DNA of 5,883 nt. It comes from Alphaproteobacteria bacterium (GTDB lineage Bacteria; Pseudomonadota; Alphaproteobacteria; Rhodobacterales; Rhodobacteraceae). Location of the stretch: contig JAURMY010000374.1 in the NCBI GenBank assembly GCA_030830465.1, forward strand, positions 1 to 5,883, read 5' to 3'. Shown here in pieces: positions 1 through 5,883 of the stretch; the first letter of the stretch is position 1, and every line of letters begins with the position of its first letter. The position numbers were made by a program, and so were the translations under genes. The notes under the pieces were generated by a model. The model ran no database searches. It saw only the letters and a list, made by a program, of their open reading frames with translations, and was not told where the DNA came from.

Positions 1-930
1 CACCGGACGTTCGCTGCGGCAGCGCGCCTGAACCTTAGGACAACGTCCGGCAAAGGCGCAACCCGGCGGGATATTGACCGGGCTGGGCGGATCACCGGCC
101 ACCGCCGCCTGCCGCTTGTAGCCTGCCGATTTGCGCCGCCCCAGGGACGGTGCTGAATCCAGCAGCGCCCGCGTATAGGGATGCCGGGGTGTCGCGAAAA
201 TCTCCTTGCGGCTGGCATATTCCACGATCTGCCCCAGATACATCACCGCGATGTCGTCACAGATGAACTGCACGACACCAAGATCATGGCTGATGAACAG
301 ATAGGACAGGCCCAACTCGTCCTGCAATTTGCGCAAGAGGTTCAGGATTTGCGCCTGAATGGCCACATCCAGTGCCGAAACCGGCTCGTCACAGACGATC
401 AGACCGGGATTGGTCGCCAGCGCCCTTGCAATGGAAATGCGCTGCCGCTGTCCGCCGGAAAACTGATGCGGGAACAGCGACATCTGATCGGGCCGCAGCC
501 CGACCAGGCCGAACAGTTCCTGCACCCGCGCCTCGCGCTCGGCCGGGGTGCCGATTTCCAGCAGATCCAGCGGTTCGCGCACAATCGCCCCGACCCGGTC
601 GCGCGGGTTGAGCGAGGAATAGGGGTCCTGAAAAATCACCTGCAAATTGCGCCGTTCCTGCCGCATTTCCTCGGCCTGAAGCGTCAGCAAGTCCTTGCCG
701 TGGAAATTGACCACGCCCTGAAACGACGGCGCCAGCCGGATTGCGGCCATGGCGGTGGTGGTTTTACCCGATCCGCTTTCCCCGACCAGCCCCAAAGTGC
801 GCCCCTTGGCCACGGCAAAAGAGACATCCCTGACCGCATGCAAATACCGCTTGGGCTGAAACAGGCCGCTGGGCATCTGAAACCGCACCGACAGATTGCG
901 AACGTCCAGCAAGGGGGTTGCCTGGTCCAT
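1..930 (-). CDS. Dpp/Opp-type ABC transporter ATP-binding protein, DppF/OppF-like (3' end outside window)
   Basis: Second cytoplasmic ATPase of the importer; it hydrolyses ATP together with the DppD-like subunit to drive uptake through the two permeases. I translated 310 residues with no stop, starting at ATG 930-928. Visible motifs are Walker A GESGSGKT (about residues 50-57), Q-loop Q101 in IFQDPYSSLNPR, ABC signature FSGGQRQR (157-164), Walker B LIVCDEP with catalytic Glu182, and switch His215 in ISHD. The C-terminal oligopeptide-transporter extension begins around HPYTRALL (250) and carries Cys291, Cys297 and Cys304 (C-x5-C-x6-C), part of the cysteine set that binds a [4Fe-4S] cluster in characterised Dpp ATPases. 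Family members run about 320-340 residues, so only a short tail, including the expected fourth cysteine, is missing beyond the left edge. The start is supported by a purine-rich GAGGGGGG just upstream, inside the preceding gene's end, and lies one base after that gene's TAA. Family certain; substrate unknown. Confidence 0.95.
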   Translation of the reverse strand, partial: MDQATPLLDVRNLSVRFQMPSGLFQPKRYLHAVRDVSFAVAKGRTLGLVGESGSGKTTTAMAAIRLAPSFQGVVNFHGKDLLTLQAEEMRQERRNLQVIFQDPYSSLNPRDRVGAIVREPLDLLEIGTPAEREARVQELFGLVGLRPDQMSLFPHQFSGGQRQRISIARALATNPGLIVCDEPVSALDVAIQAQILNLLRKLQDELGLSYLFISHDLGVVQFICDDIAVMYLGQIVEYASRKEIFATPRHPYTRALLDSAPSLGRRKSAGYKRQAAVAGDPPSPVNIPPGCAFAGRCPKVQARCRSERPV

Positions 931-931
931 C

Positions 932-1918
932 TTAACGCCCCCCCTCGGCATAGGCATGACAGGCCACGCTGTGCCCCGCCCCGATCAATGCCGGCGCGGT
1001 CTTGCAGGCGTCATGCACTTCGCTGCACCGCGCGGCAAATGCACAGCCCTTGCCCAACAGGTGCAACGGCGGCACCACGCCCGGAATTTCCGCAAGCGGA
1101 CGCGGGCGGTCTGACAGGGCAACCTCGGGGTCCAGCACCGGGATACAGCCGATCAGGCCCTTGGTATAAGGATGGCCCGGACTGTCGAGAATGGCATCGG
1201 CCACGCCCTCCTCGATCATTTTGCCGGCATACATCACCGCCACCCGGTCGGCCATTTCGCTGATCGCGCCCATGTCATGTGTGATCATGATGATGGCCAC
1301 GCCGAATTCTTCCTGAATCTTGCGCATCAGATCGAAAATCTGCGCCTGTACCGTGACATCCAGCGCCGTGGTCGGCTCATCCGCGATCAGCACTTTCGGC
1401 CGGCAGGAAATCGCGATGGCGATCATCACCCGCTGGCGCATCCCGCCGGACAGTTCGTGCGGATAGGCCATGGCCCGGCGTTCCGGTTCAGGGATACCGA
1501 CGGTTTTCAGCAGGGCGACGGCCTGTTGGCGGGCCGCTTCCTTGCTGCCACCCTGGTGCAAAAGGATCGCCTCGGCAATCTGGTCGCCCACGCGAAACAC
1601 CGGATTGAGCGAGGTCATCGGTTCCTGAAAGATCATCCCGATTTCGGCACCGCGCAGGCGGCGCATCCGGCTTTCCGGTGCGCCGATCAGTTCTTCGCCG
1701 TTGAATTTGATCGACCCGCCGGCGATCCGTCCCGGCGGCATCGGGATCAGGCCCATCACCGCCAGCGCGGTGATCGACTTGCCACAGCCGCTTTCGCCGA
1801 CCACGCCCAGGGTTTCGCCCTCGCCCAATGTGAAGGAAACCCCGTCCAGCGCCGTGACCGTGCCGTAGCGGGTAGCGAATTCCACCTTCAGATCCGTTAC
1901 TTCCAGCAAGGCGGCCAT
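932..1918 (-). CDS. Dpp/Opp-type ABC transporter ATP-binding protein, DppD-like
   Basis: First ATPase of the importer, 328 residues, the usual length for DppD/OppD. It acts on the inner face of the membrane as a heterodimer with the DppF-like protein encoded next. Motifs: Walker A GESGCGKS (41-48), Q-loop Q98 in [12 protein letters not shown], signature LSGGMRQR (156-163), Walker B VLIADEP with catalytic Glu181, D-loop TALD, and switch His214 in ITHD. All are intact, so it should be a competent ATPase. The C-terminal extension holds Cys292, Cys298, Cys305 and Cys320 (C-x5-C-x6-C-x14-C), matching the [4Fe-4S]-binding motif known from bacterial Dpp ATPases. ATG 1918-1916 is preceded by GGGAG seven bases upstream, inside the end of the DppC-like gene, whose TGA is one base away (TGATATG). 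This spacing implies translational coupling. The family is certain; the name DppD rather than OppD rests on gene order and is not proven. Confidence 0.97.
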   Translation of the reverse strand: MAALLEVTDLKVEFATRYGTVTALDGVSFTLGEGETLGVVGESGCGKSITALAVMGLIPMPPGRIAGGSIKFNGEELIGAPESRMRRLRGAEIGMIFQEPMTSLNPVFRVGDQIAEAILLHQGGSKEAARQQAVALLKTVGIPEPERRAMAYPHELSGGMRQRVMIAIAISCRPKVLIADEPTTALDVTVQAQIFDLMRKIQEEFGVAIIMITHDMGAISEMADRVAVMYAGKMIEEGVADAILDSPGHPYTKGLIGCIPVLDPEVALSDRPRPLAEIPGVVPPLHLLGKGCAFAARCSEVHDACKTAPALIGAGHSVACHAYAEGGR

Positions 1919-1919
1919 A

Positions 1920-2792
1920 TCAACGCTCCCGCAGTTTGGGGTTGAATGCGTCGTTCAGGCCGTCGCCGATCAGGCTGACCGCGAACACCGTCAGGAAAAT
2001 GGCCAGCCCCGGAAAGGTCACCGGCCACCAGGCGCTGAGGATATATTCCCGGTTCGCCCCGATCATCAGCCCCCAGGACATGACATTGGGGTCACCCAGC
2101 CCCAGAAACGACAGGCCCGCCTCAAACAGAATCGCGACACCGACGGTCAGAGTGGCCGACACAATCAAGGGCGGCAACGCATTGGGCAGGATCACCCGCC
2201 ACATGATGCGCCCGTCCTTGGCCCCGATTGCCCGGGCGGCGGTGACATATTCAAGCTCGCGGATCTTCAGGAACTCGGCCCGCGTCAGGCGCGCGGTCTG
2301 CGGCCACATCACCACACCGATGGCAAAGGAAATCGTGGTCAGGCTGGGCGAAAACAGGGTGACCAGCACCATGGCGAACAACAGAGCCGGCAAAACCTGA
2401 AAAAACTCGGTGATGCGCATCAAAAGCGTGTCGACCCACCCGCCGAAATACCCCGCCATGGCGCCAAGCGATATGCCGATGAACACCGACAAAGCCGCGG
2501 CCGCGGCCCCGACCGCCAAAGTCGGCCCGCCGCCGTTCAGCAGCCCGGTCAACAGGTTTCGACCCAGATAATCGGTGCCGAAAACGAACCCTTCCTCACC
2601 CGGATAGGTGTGCGGCGCCCAGACGATCTCGTATGGATCGCCCCCGAACAACAGGCCGTAAAAGACGAAAGTAATAATGCAGGTCAGCATGAACACCCCG
2701 GCCAGCGCGGGTTTGTTGCGCCGGAACATCCGCCAGGCTTCGCCCAGCGGCGATACCGCCTTGGGGGCGGTGGGTTCTGTAAGGTTGCTCAT
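1920..2792 (-). CDS. Dpp/Opp-type ABC transporter permease, DppC-like
   Basis: One of two inner-membrane channel subunits, 290 residues, typical for DppC/OppC. The N-terminus has the short cytoplasmic OppC-type segment (WRMFRRNKPALAG, about 20-32) leading into the first membrane helix (about 29-49). The family motif FGTDYLGRN follows at 71-79. Further hydrophobic segments lie near 90-116, 128-146, 150-163, 206-226 and 258-276. The EAA loop that docks on the ATPases spans about 182-212 (YVTAARAIGAKD...LPNALPP). SFLGLGDPNVMSWG (228-241) and the terminal GLNDAFNP (278-285) are also characteristic of this subfamily. The start ATG overlaps the stop of the DppB-like gene by four bases (ATGA) and is preceded by GGAGGG eight bases upstream. 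Nothing looks truncated or broken. Substrate cannot be told from the permease. Confidence 0.97.
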   Translation of the reverse strand: MSNLTEPTAPKAVSPLGEAWRMFRRNKPALAGVFMLTCIITFVFYGLLFGGDPYEIVWAPHTYPGEEGFVFGTDYLGRNLLTGLLNGGGPTLAVGAAAAALSVFIGISLGAMAGYFGGWVDTLLMRITEFFQVLPALLFAMVLVTLFSPSLTTISFAIGVVMWPQTARLTRAEFLKIRELEYVTAARAIGAKDGRIMWRVILPNALPPLIVSATLTVGVAILFEAGLSFLGLGDPNVMSWGLMIGANREYILSAWWPVTFPGLAIFLTVFAVSLIGDGLNDAFNPKLRER

Positions 2793-3775
2793 CGCCGCGA
2801 CCCTCCGGTTCTGATTCTGGGATCTGCCAGCCGATAGCTGAGGTCGGTGATGATATTGGCCACAACCACCATGGCCGAGCCGATCACCAGCACGCCCATC
2901 ACGGTCGGGTAGTCCCGCCTGAGGATGGAATCAAAGGCCAGCCGCCCCATGCCGGGCCAGTTGAACACCGTTTCAACCAGCAAGGCCCCCGACACCAGAT
3001 TGCCGAATTGCAGGCCCGCCACCGTCAGAATCGGCAAAACCGCGTTGCGCAATGCGTGGCTGAACACCACGCGCATCTCGGGCACGCCCTTGGCCCGCGC
3101 GGTGCGCACATAGTCCGCCCCCAGAACATCAATCATCGCGGCGCGCGACAGGCGCGAATATTGCGCCAGAAAGATGATCGCCAAGGTGATTGCCGGCAGG
3201 GCCAGATGGTGGGCTATATCAAAGAACCGGGCAATTGCGCCGCCTTCAAACCGCGCCGAATACATGCCCTCGACCGGAAAGATCGGAAACCATGACCCCA
3301 GCAGAATGATCAGCATGATGCCGGTCCAGAACACCGGCAGGGCATAGCCAAGCGTGGAAAACACCGCAACAAAACCTGAAACAATGCCGTTTGGTTTGCG
3401 CGCGGCGAACACGCCCATCGCCACCCCGACGATAATCGACAGGACCTGTGCCGCGATCACCAAAAGGATGGTCGGGCCGACCCGCGCACCGATCAAAGTC
3501 GCTACCGGCTGGTCAAAAAAGAATGACATGCCGAAATTACCGACGGCCATTTGCTTGAGGTAAATCCAAAGCTGAACGATCTGCGGCTGGTCCAGCCCGT
3601 AATTGGCACGAATTTGCGCAAGCATTTCCTCGGTGATACCGCCCATTTCGCCGGCGATCACCACCGCAGGGTCACCCGGCGCCATGTGGATCAGAAAGAA
3701 GTTCAACACAACGACGAAAAGCATCAACACGACGCCGTACATCAAGCGGCGCAGGATATAGCCCAAAGTTTGCAT
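2789..3775 (-). CDS. Dpp/Opp-type ABC transporter permease, DppB-like
   Basis: The other inner-membrane channel subunit, 328 residues, close to the usual DppB/OppB length. It starts with a basic stretch and first helix (ILRRLMYG then about 11-30), followed by the family motif HMAPGDP (30-36) and a periplasmic loop containing NYGLDQP (58-64). Further membrane segments are near 101-124, 133-160, 189-206, 248-268 and 291-311. The EAA loop is at about 221-250 (DYVRTARAKGV...LRNAVLPIL), and VFNWPGMGRLA (270-280) and LADPRIR near the end are subfamily signatures. It begins 54 bases after the binding-protein stop, with the terminator-like hairpin in between. The ribosome binding site is unusual, a run of six G only three bases before ATG, so initiation may be modest. 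No better in-frame start is visible upstream. Its stop overlaps the DppC-like start. Confidence 0.96.
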   Translation of the reverse strand: MQTLGYILRRLMYGVVLMLFVVVLNFFLIHMAPGDPAVVIAGEMGGITEEMLAQIRANYGLDQPQIVQLWIYLKQMAVGNFGMSFFFDQPVATLIGARVGPTILLVIAAQVLSIIVGVAMGVFAARKPNGIVSGFVAVFSTLGYALPVFWTGIMLIILLGSWFPIFPVEGMYSARFEGGAIARFFDIAHHLALPAITLAIIFLAQYSRLSRAAMIDVLGADYVRTARAKGVPEMRVVFSHALRNAVLPILTVAGLQFGNLVSGALLVETVFNWPGMGRLAFDSILRRDYPTVMGVLVIGSAMVVVANIITDLSYRLADPRIRTGGSRR

Positions 3776-3793
3776 GAACCCCCCGGTCAGAAA

Positions 3794-3822
3794 AACAGGG
3801 CCCCGCCGTCCGGGGCCCTGTT
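3794..3822 (-). terminator. Intrinsic terminator-like hairpin between binding-protein and permease genes
   Basis: A perfect 12-base inverted repeat: AACAGGGCCCCG (3794-3805) and CGGGGCCCTGTT (3811-3822) with a 5-base loop. Read on the minus strand, the hairpin is followed by T bases; a run of five T ends at 3791, two of them inside the stem. It starts 7 bases after the binding-protein TAA and ends about 15 bases before the DppB-like ATG. The shape is that of a rho-independent terminator. Because the four downstream genes belong to the same transporter, partial termination or protection of the upstream mRNA end is more likely than full termination. This functional reading is inference. Confidence 0.8.
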
Positions 3823-3829
3823 CAGTATC

Positions 3830-5410
3830 TTACATGATATAGACTTCGTCCATCGACTGCATCGTGCCCCAGATCGAGGTCGGGACATTGCCGACTTTAT
3901 CGCGATAAGCCGTGTGATAGGGCAGCGAGTTGATCCAGTAGATCGGCACATCCTGGCCGACAATGGCCTGGAACTCGTCATAAAGGCCCTTGCGCTTGGC
4001 CGGGTCCATTTCGATGGCGGCAGCGTTCAACAGATCATCCACCTTCGGGTTGGAATAGGACTGGGTGTTGGACCAGATCACGCCCTTGACGATGTTGGAC
4101 GACAGATAGGTGCGGTGCACCCCGATCACCGGGTCACCCCAGTTGAAAACCACGTCCATGGTCATGTCAAATTCCTGCCCGGAAACCCGGCCCGCCCATG
4201 TCGGGAAGTCGGGTGCGGCGCGCACTTCCAGATCAATACCGATCTTTTTCAGCTGCGATTTCAGATATTCCGCAACGGTCTTTTGCTGTTCGGCAGGACC
4301 CGGAATATAGTCGATCGTCAGCTTCATGCGCATCCCGTCGCCATCCGCCTTGTGTCCGGCCTCATCCATCAGGGCATTGGCCTTGTCCAGATCAAGGTCA
4401 TAGGCATCAATCGCCGGATTGAAGAACGGGCTGCTTTCGATGATCGGGCTGCGCTGGACCTTGGATGTGCCCTTGTGCAGCGCGTTGACCACGAAATTCC
4501 GGTCTGTCGCATAAGAAATCGCCTGACGGACGCGCACGTCGTCCAGCGGGGCCTTGGCGCAGTTGAACGCCAGCCAGTTGATCGGACCGACCGCGGCGTA
4601 ACCGTCGCCGGTCAGCTTCAGGCCGTCAACCGCCTCAAGCCGCTTGATCTCGGTCGAGGAGGCCACGAACGGATACATATCCGCATCGCCGTTTTCCATC
4701 GCGATCAACAGGGCCGAGGGATCCTTGATGATCCGGATCACGATCTTGTCCAGATAGGGGCGGTTCGGAATGAAGAAATCGTCGTTGCGCACCAGCGTGA
4801 TCTGCTCGCCCGCCTTGAATTCCTCAAGCTTGAAAGGGCCCGAGCCCACGGGTGCCGAGTTGGCCGGATGCGATTTGATATCCTGCCCGTCGCCATAGAC
4901 ATGCTTGGGGATGATCACGCAAAGCGCGCTGGACAGGGCCAGCAACAAAGCCGGGTGCGGCTGGCTGAGCTTGATAACGGCGGTGTTTTCGTCCGGTGTC
5001 TCAATCGCATCAACCGGTGCGAACATCGACTTGAACGGGTGGTTTTCCTTGATCGTCATGATCGAGAACTGCACATCCTCCGAGGTGATCGGATGGCCGT
5101 CGTGGAATTTGGCGCCCTTGACCAGGTTCAGGGTCACGCTCAGCCCGTCGGCGGACACGTCCCAGCTTTCGGCCAGATAGGGGTGCGGCTGCCAGTTTTC
5201 GTCAAACCGCAGCGGCGAGGCGAAAATCTGGGTGCCGGGAACGGCAGTGGCGGTGCCCGACTGGACCGCAGGGTTCAGGTGGCGCGGGACTTGTGACGAC
5301 ACAATCACAAGCGTTCCGCCCTTTTGCTGGGCAAACAGCGGCCCCGAAGTGACGGATGCAGCCGCCAGCGCGGTGGCCGAACCCAGCAGAGTACGTCTGG
5401 TTACATTCAT
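3830..5410 (-). CDS. ABC transporter solute-binding protein, family 5 (peptide/nickel type), periplasmic
   Basis: Periplasmic receptor that binds the solute and delivers it to the DppB/DppC-like permeases; 526 residues, normal for the family. The N-terminus MNVTRRTLLGSA resembles a twin-arginine signal (T-R-R-x-L-L), followed by an alanine-rich hydrophobic stretch and a likely cleavage after Ala27 (PLFA|QQ). No lipobox cysteine is seen, so it should be soluble. Family 5 features are the mature start GGTLVIV, the signature region PYLAESWDVSADGLSVTLNL...FHDGHPITSEDV (about 78-113), PVGSGPFKLEEF (187-198), and PLDDVRVRQAISYATDR (288-304). The reading frame stays open upstream to 5689, but ATG 5410-5408 is chosen because AGGGAG lies six bases before it and the signal peptide begins there. 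Substrate is unknown: peptides, opines, glycosides or other small solutes are all possible for this family. It is the first gene of the transporter operon. Confidence 0.95.
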   Translation of the reverse strand: MNVTRRTLLGSATALAAASVTSGPLFAQQKGGTLVIVSSQVPRHLNPAVQSGTATAVPGTQIFASPLRFDENWQPHPYLAESWDVSADGLSVTLNLVKGAKFHDGHPITSEDVQFSIMTIKENHPFKSMFAPVDAIETPDENTAVIKLSQPHPALLLALSSALCVIIPKHVYGDGQDIKSHPANSAPVGSGPFKLEEFKAGEQITLVRNDDFFIPNRPYLDKIVIRIIKDPSALLIAMENGDADMYPFVASSTEIKRLEAVDGLKLTGDGYAAVGPINWLAFNCAKAPLDDVRVRQAISYATDRNFVVNALHKGTSKVQRSPIIESSPFFNPAIDAYDLDLDKANALMDEAGHKADGDGMRMKLTIDYIPGPAEQQKTVAEYLKSQLKKIGIDLEVRAAPDFPTWAGRVSGQEFDMTMDVVFNWGDPVIGVHRTYLSSNIVKGVIWSNTQSYSNPKVDDLLNAAAIEMDPAKRKGLYDEFQAIVGQDVPIYWINSLPYHTAYRDKVGNVPTSIWGTMQSMDEVYIM

Positions 5411-5416
5411 GGTTTT

Positions 5417-5422
5417 CTCCCT
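5417..5422 (-). promoter_or_regulatory. Ribosome binding site of the solute-binding protein gene
   Basis: AGGGAG on the minus strand, separated by six bases (AAAACC) from ATG 5410-5408. It fixes the start at the signal-peptide methionine and argues against the longer in-frame start near 5689. Confidence 0.8.
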
Positions 5423-5452
5423 GTTGGTGGATGTCTTGTTGTTCAAACAGTC

Positions 5453-5476
5453 CGGGTGAAGGCTACCAACCACCCG
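5453..5476. repeat. Inverted repeat in the leader of the solute-binding protein gene
   Basis: CGGGTG (5453-5458) and CACCCG (5471-5476) form a perfect 6-base inverted repeat with a 12-base spacer, in the 85-base gap between the LysR-type gene and the binding-protein gene. No T-run follows on the minus strand, so it is not a convincing terminator. It could be an operator or a leader hairpin. A short repeat like this can occur by chance in GC-rich DNA. Confidence 0.4.
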
Positions 5477-5479
5477 TCC

Positions 5480-5506
5480 CTTATAAAAATAGGTTTTATG
5501 TTTCGA
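5480..5506 (-). promoter_or_regulatory. Possible sigma-70-type promoter for the transporter operon
   Basis: On the minus strand TATAAG (5485-5480) matches the -10 consensus at five of six bases. TCGAAA (5506-5501) matches the -35 consensus at four of six, with a short 15-base spacer. It overlaps the end of the LysR-type gene and sits in the only AT-rich patch before the binding-protein start, about 70 bases upstream of its ATG. The short spacer and the AT-rich setting make this tentative. Confidence 0.3.
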
Positions 5507-5883
5507 CTTCCCCATGTTTTTGGTGGAAGCGGGCCGGAAACACCACCAAGGGTTCAAAAACCCCCGCATCGGCCATTTCGCGGCACATATCGATGAACCG
5601 TTCCACGATCGCCGGGCGCCGGGCCGAGGCGGGCAGCGCAATCCCGTAATAGGGCGCGTCGATGTCATCCGAAATGGCGCGGCTGGCATAACCCGAAACC
5701 GCCTCGCGATTTGCCGGATCGCAAATGTTCAGCACCGAAAACCCGAACCCGCCGGCCACCAACGCCCGTGCCATTTCCGACGTTTTCGAGGAATGCGCGA
5801 TGCGTGGGTCCATCCCGTGATCGCGAAACAGACCGACATAATATTCCGTCGCAAGCGGCAAATCCAGAATGACCATTGGCAGC
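5496..5883 (-). CDS. LysR-type transcriptional regulator, C-terminal effector-binding portion (5' end outside window)
   Basis: About 128 residues plus TAA are visible; the frame continues past the right edge, so the ATG at 5876 is an internal methionine, not the start. The segment fits the second half of the LysR-type effector-binding domain: LPMVILDLPLATEYYVGLF, then SSKTSEMARALVAGGFGFSVLN (the conserved 'S.s.e..r.lV..G.G...l' region), then DAPYYGIALP and a terminal helix RRPAIVERFIDMCREM. LysR-type proteins are near 300 residues, so roughly 170 residues, including the DNA-binding helix-turn-helix, lie outside the window. The gene ends 85 bases before the binding-protein start on the same strand. 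By position it is a candidate regulator of the transporter, responding to the transported solute or a metabolite of it. That link and the effector identity are inference. I do not recognise a specific named regulator. Confidence 0.85.
   Translation of the reverse strand, partial: LPMVILDLPLATEYYVGLFRDHGMDPRIAHSSKTSEMARALVAGGFGFSVLNICDPANREAVSGYASRAISDDIDAPYYGIALPASARRPAIVERFIDMCREMADAGVFEPLVVFPARFHQKHGEVET

Noticed and set aside
181..1263. A 360-residue plus-strand open frame opposite the two ATPase genes
   Set aside because: It spans the junction of two genes with intact Walker A, signature and Walker B motifs on the minus strand; its own translation is low-complexity and Pro/Arg/His-rich.
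1172..1945. A 257-residue plus-strand open frame opposite the DppD-like gene
   Set aside because: Antisense shadow of a well-supported ATPase gene; no recognisable domain or ribosome site.
3551..5296. A 581-residue plus-strand open frame opposite the solute-binding protein gene
   Set aside because: It is antisense to a clear family 5 binding protein, its translation is rich in His, Arg and Asp with no recognisable domain, and such long antisense frames are common in GC-rich DNA.
5453..5476. Terminator for the LysR-type gene
   Set aside because: The 6-base stem has a 12-base loop and no T-run after it on the minus strand; kept only as an inverted repeat.
5411..5689. N-terminal extension of the solute-binding protein to a start at 5689
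   Set aside because: The frame is open, but it would overlap the end of the LysR-type gene out of frame, add 93 residues before a proper signal peptide, and ignore the AGGGAG site six bases before ATG 5410.
5496..5876. A complete 126-residue small protein starting at ATG 5876
   Set aside because: The frame continues upstream to the window edge (Leu-Pro before this Met), and the content is the middle and end of a LysR-type effector domain, so it is a truncated view of a longer gene.
1..5883. A novel defence, mobile or RNA-based system
   Set aside because: Every long minus-strand frame is explained by standard transporter and regulator families. No direct-repeat array, transposase, integrase, tRNA-like or rRNA-like sequence was seen.

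Overview
The window is GC-rich (roughly 60% by eye), and all recognisable genes lie on the minus strand. It is a nearly complete peptide/nickel-type (Dpp/Opp) ABC import operon preceded by the 3' end of a LysR-type regulator gene. Codon use, the tight gene packing and the protein sequences suggest an alphaproteobacterium, plausibly Rhodobacterales. This is an inference from style; no ribosomal or other phylogenetic marker is present.

In the direction of transcription (right to left) the order is: the C-terminal effector-binding part of a LysR-type regulator (5883-5496, start outside the window); an 85-base gap with a possible promoter and an inverted repeat; a periplasmic family 5 solute-binding protein with a twin-arginine-like signal peptide (5410-3830); a 54-base gap holding a strong hairpin followed by a T-run; a DppB-like permease (3775-2789); a DppC-like permease (2792-1920); a DppD-like ATPase (1918-932); and a DppF/OppF-like ATPase (930 to beyond the left edge). 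The last four genes are joined by a 4-base overlap or single-base gaps, so they are almost certainly co-transcribed and probably translationally coupled.

Together the five proteins would form one importer. The binding protein captures a peptide or similar small solute in the periplasm, the two permeases form the channel, and the two different ATPases drive transport. The substrate cannot be read from the sequence. The upstream LysR-type protein is a plausible regulator of the operon but is encoded on the same strand rather than divergently.

I see no mobile element, RNA gene, CRISPR array or defence system, and no previously undescribed system. The best feature for a second look is the terminator-like hairpin between the binding-protein gene and the permease genes. 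It is probably a partial terminator or mRNA stabiliser that sets binding protein above transporter. The long plus-strand open frames are antisense shadows of these genes.
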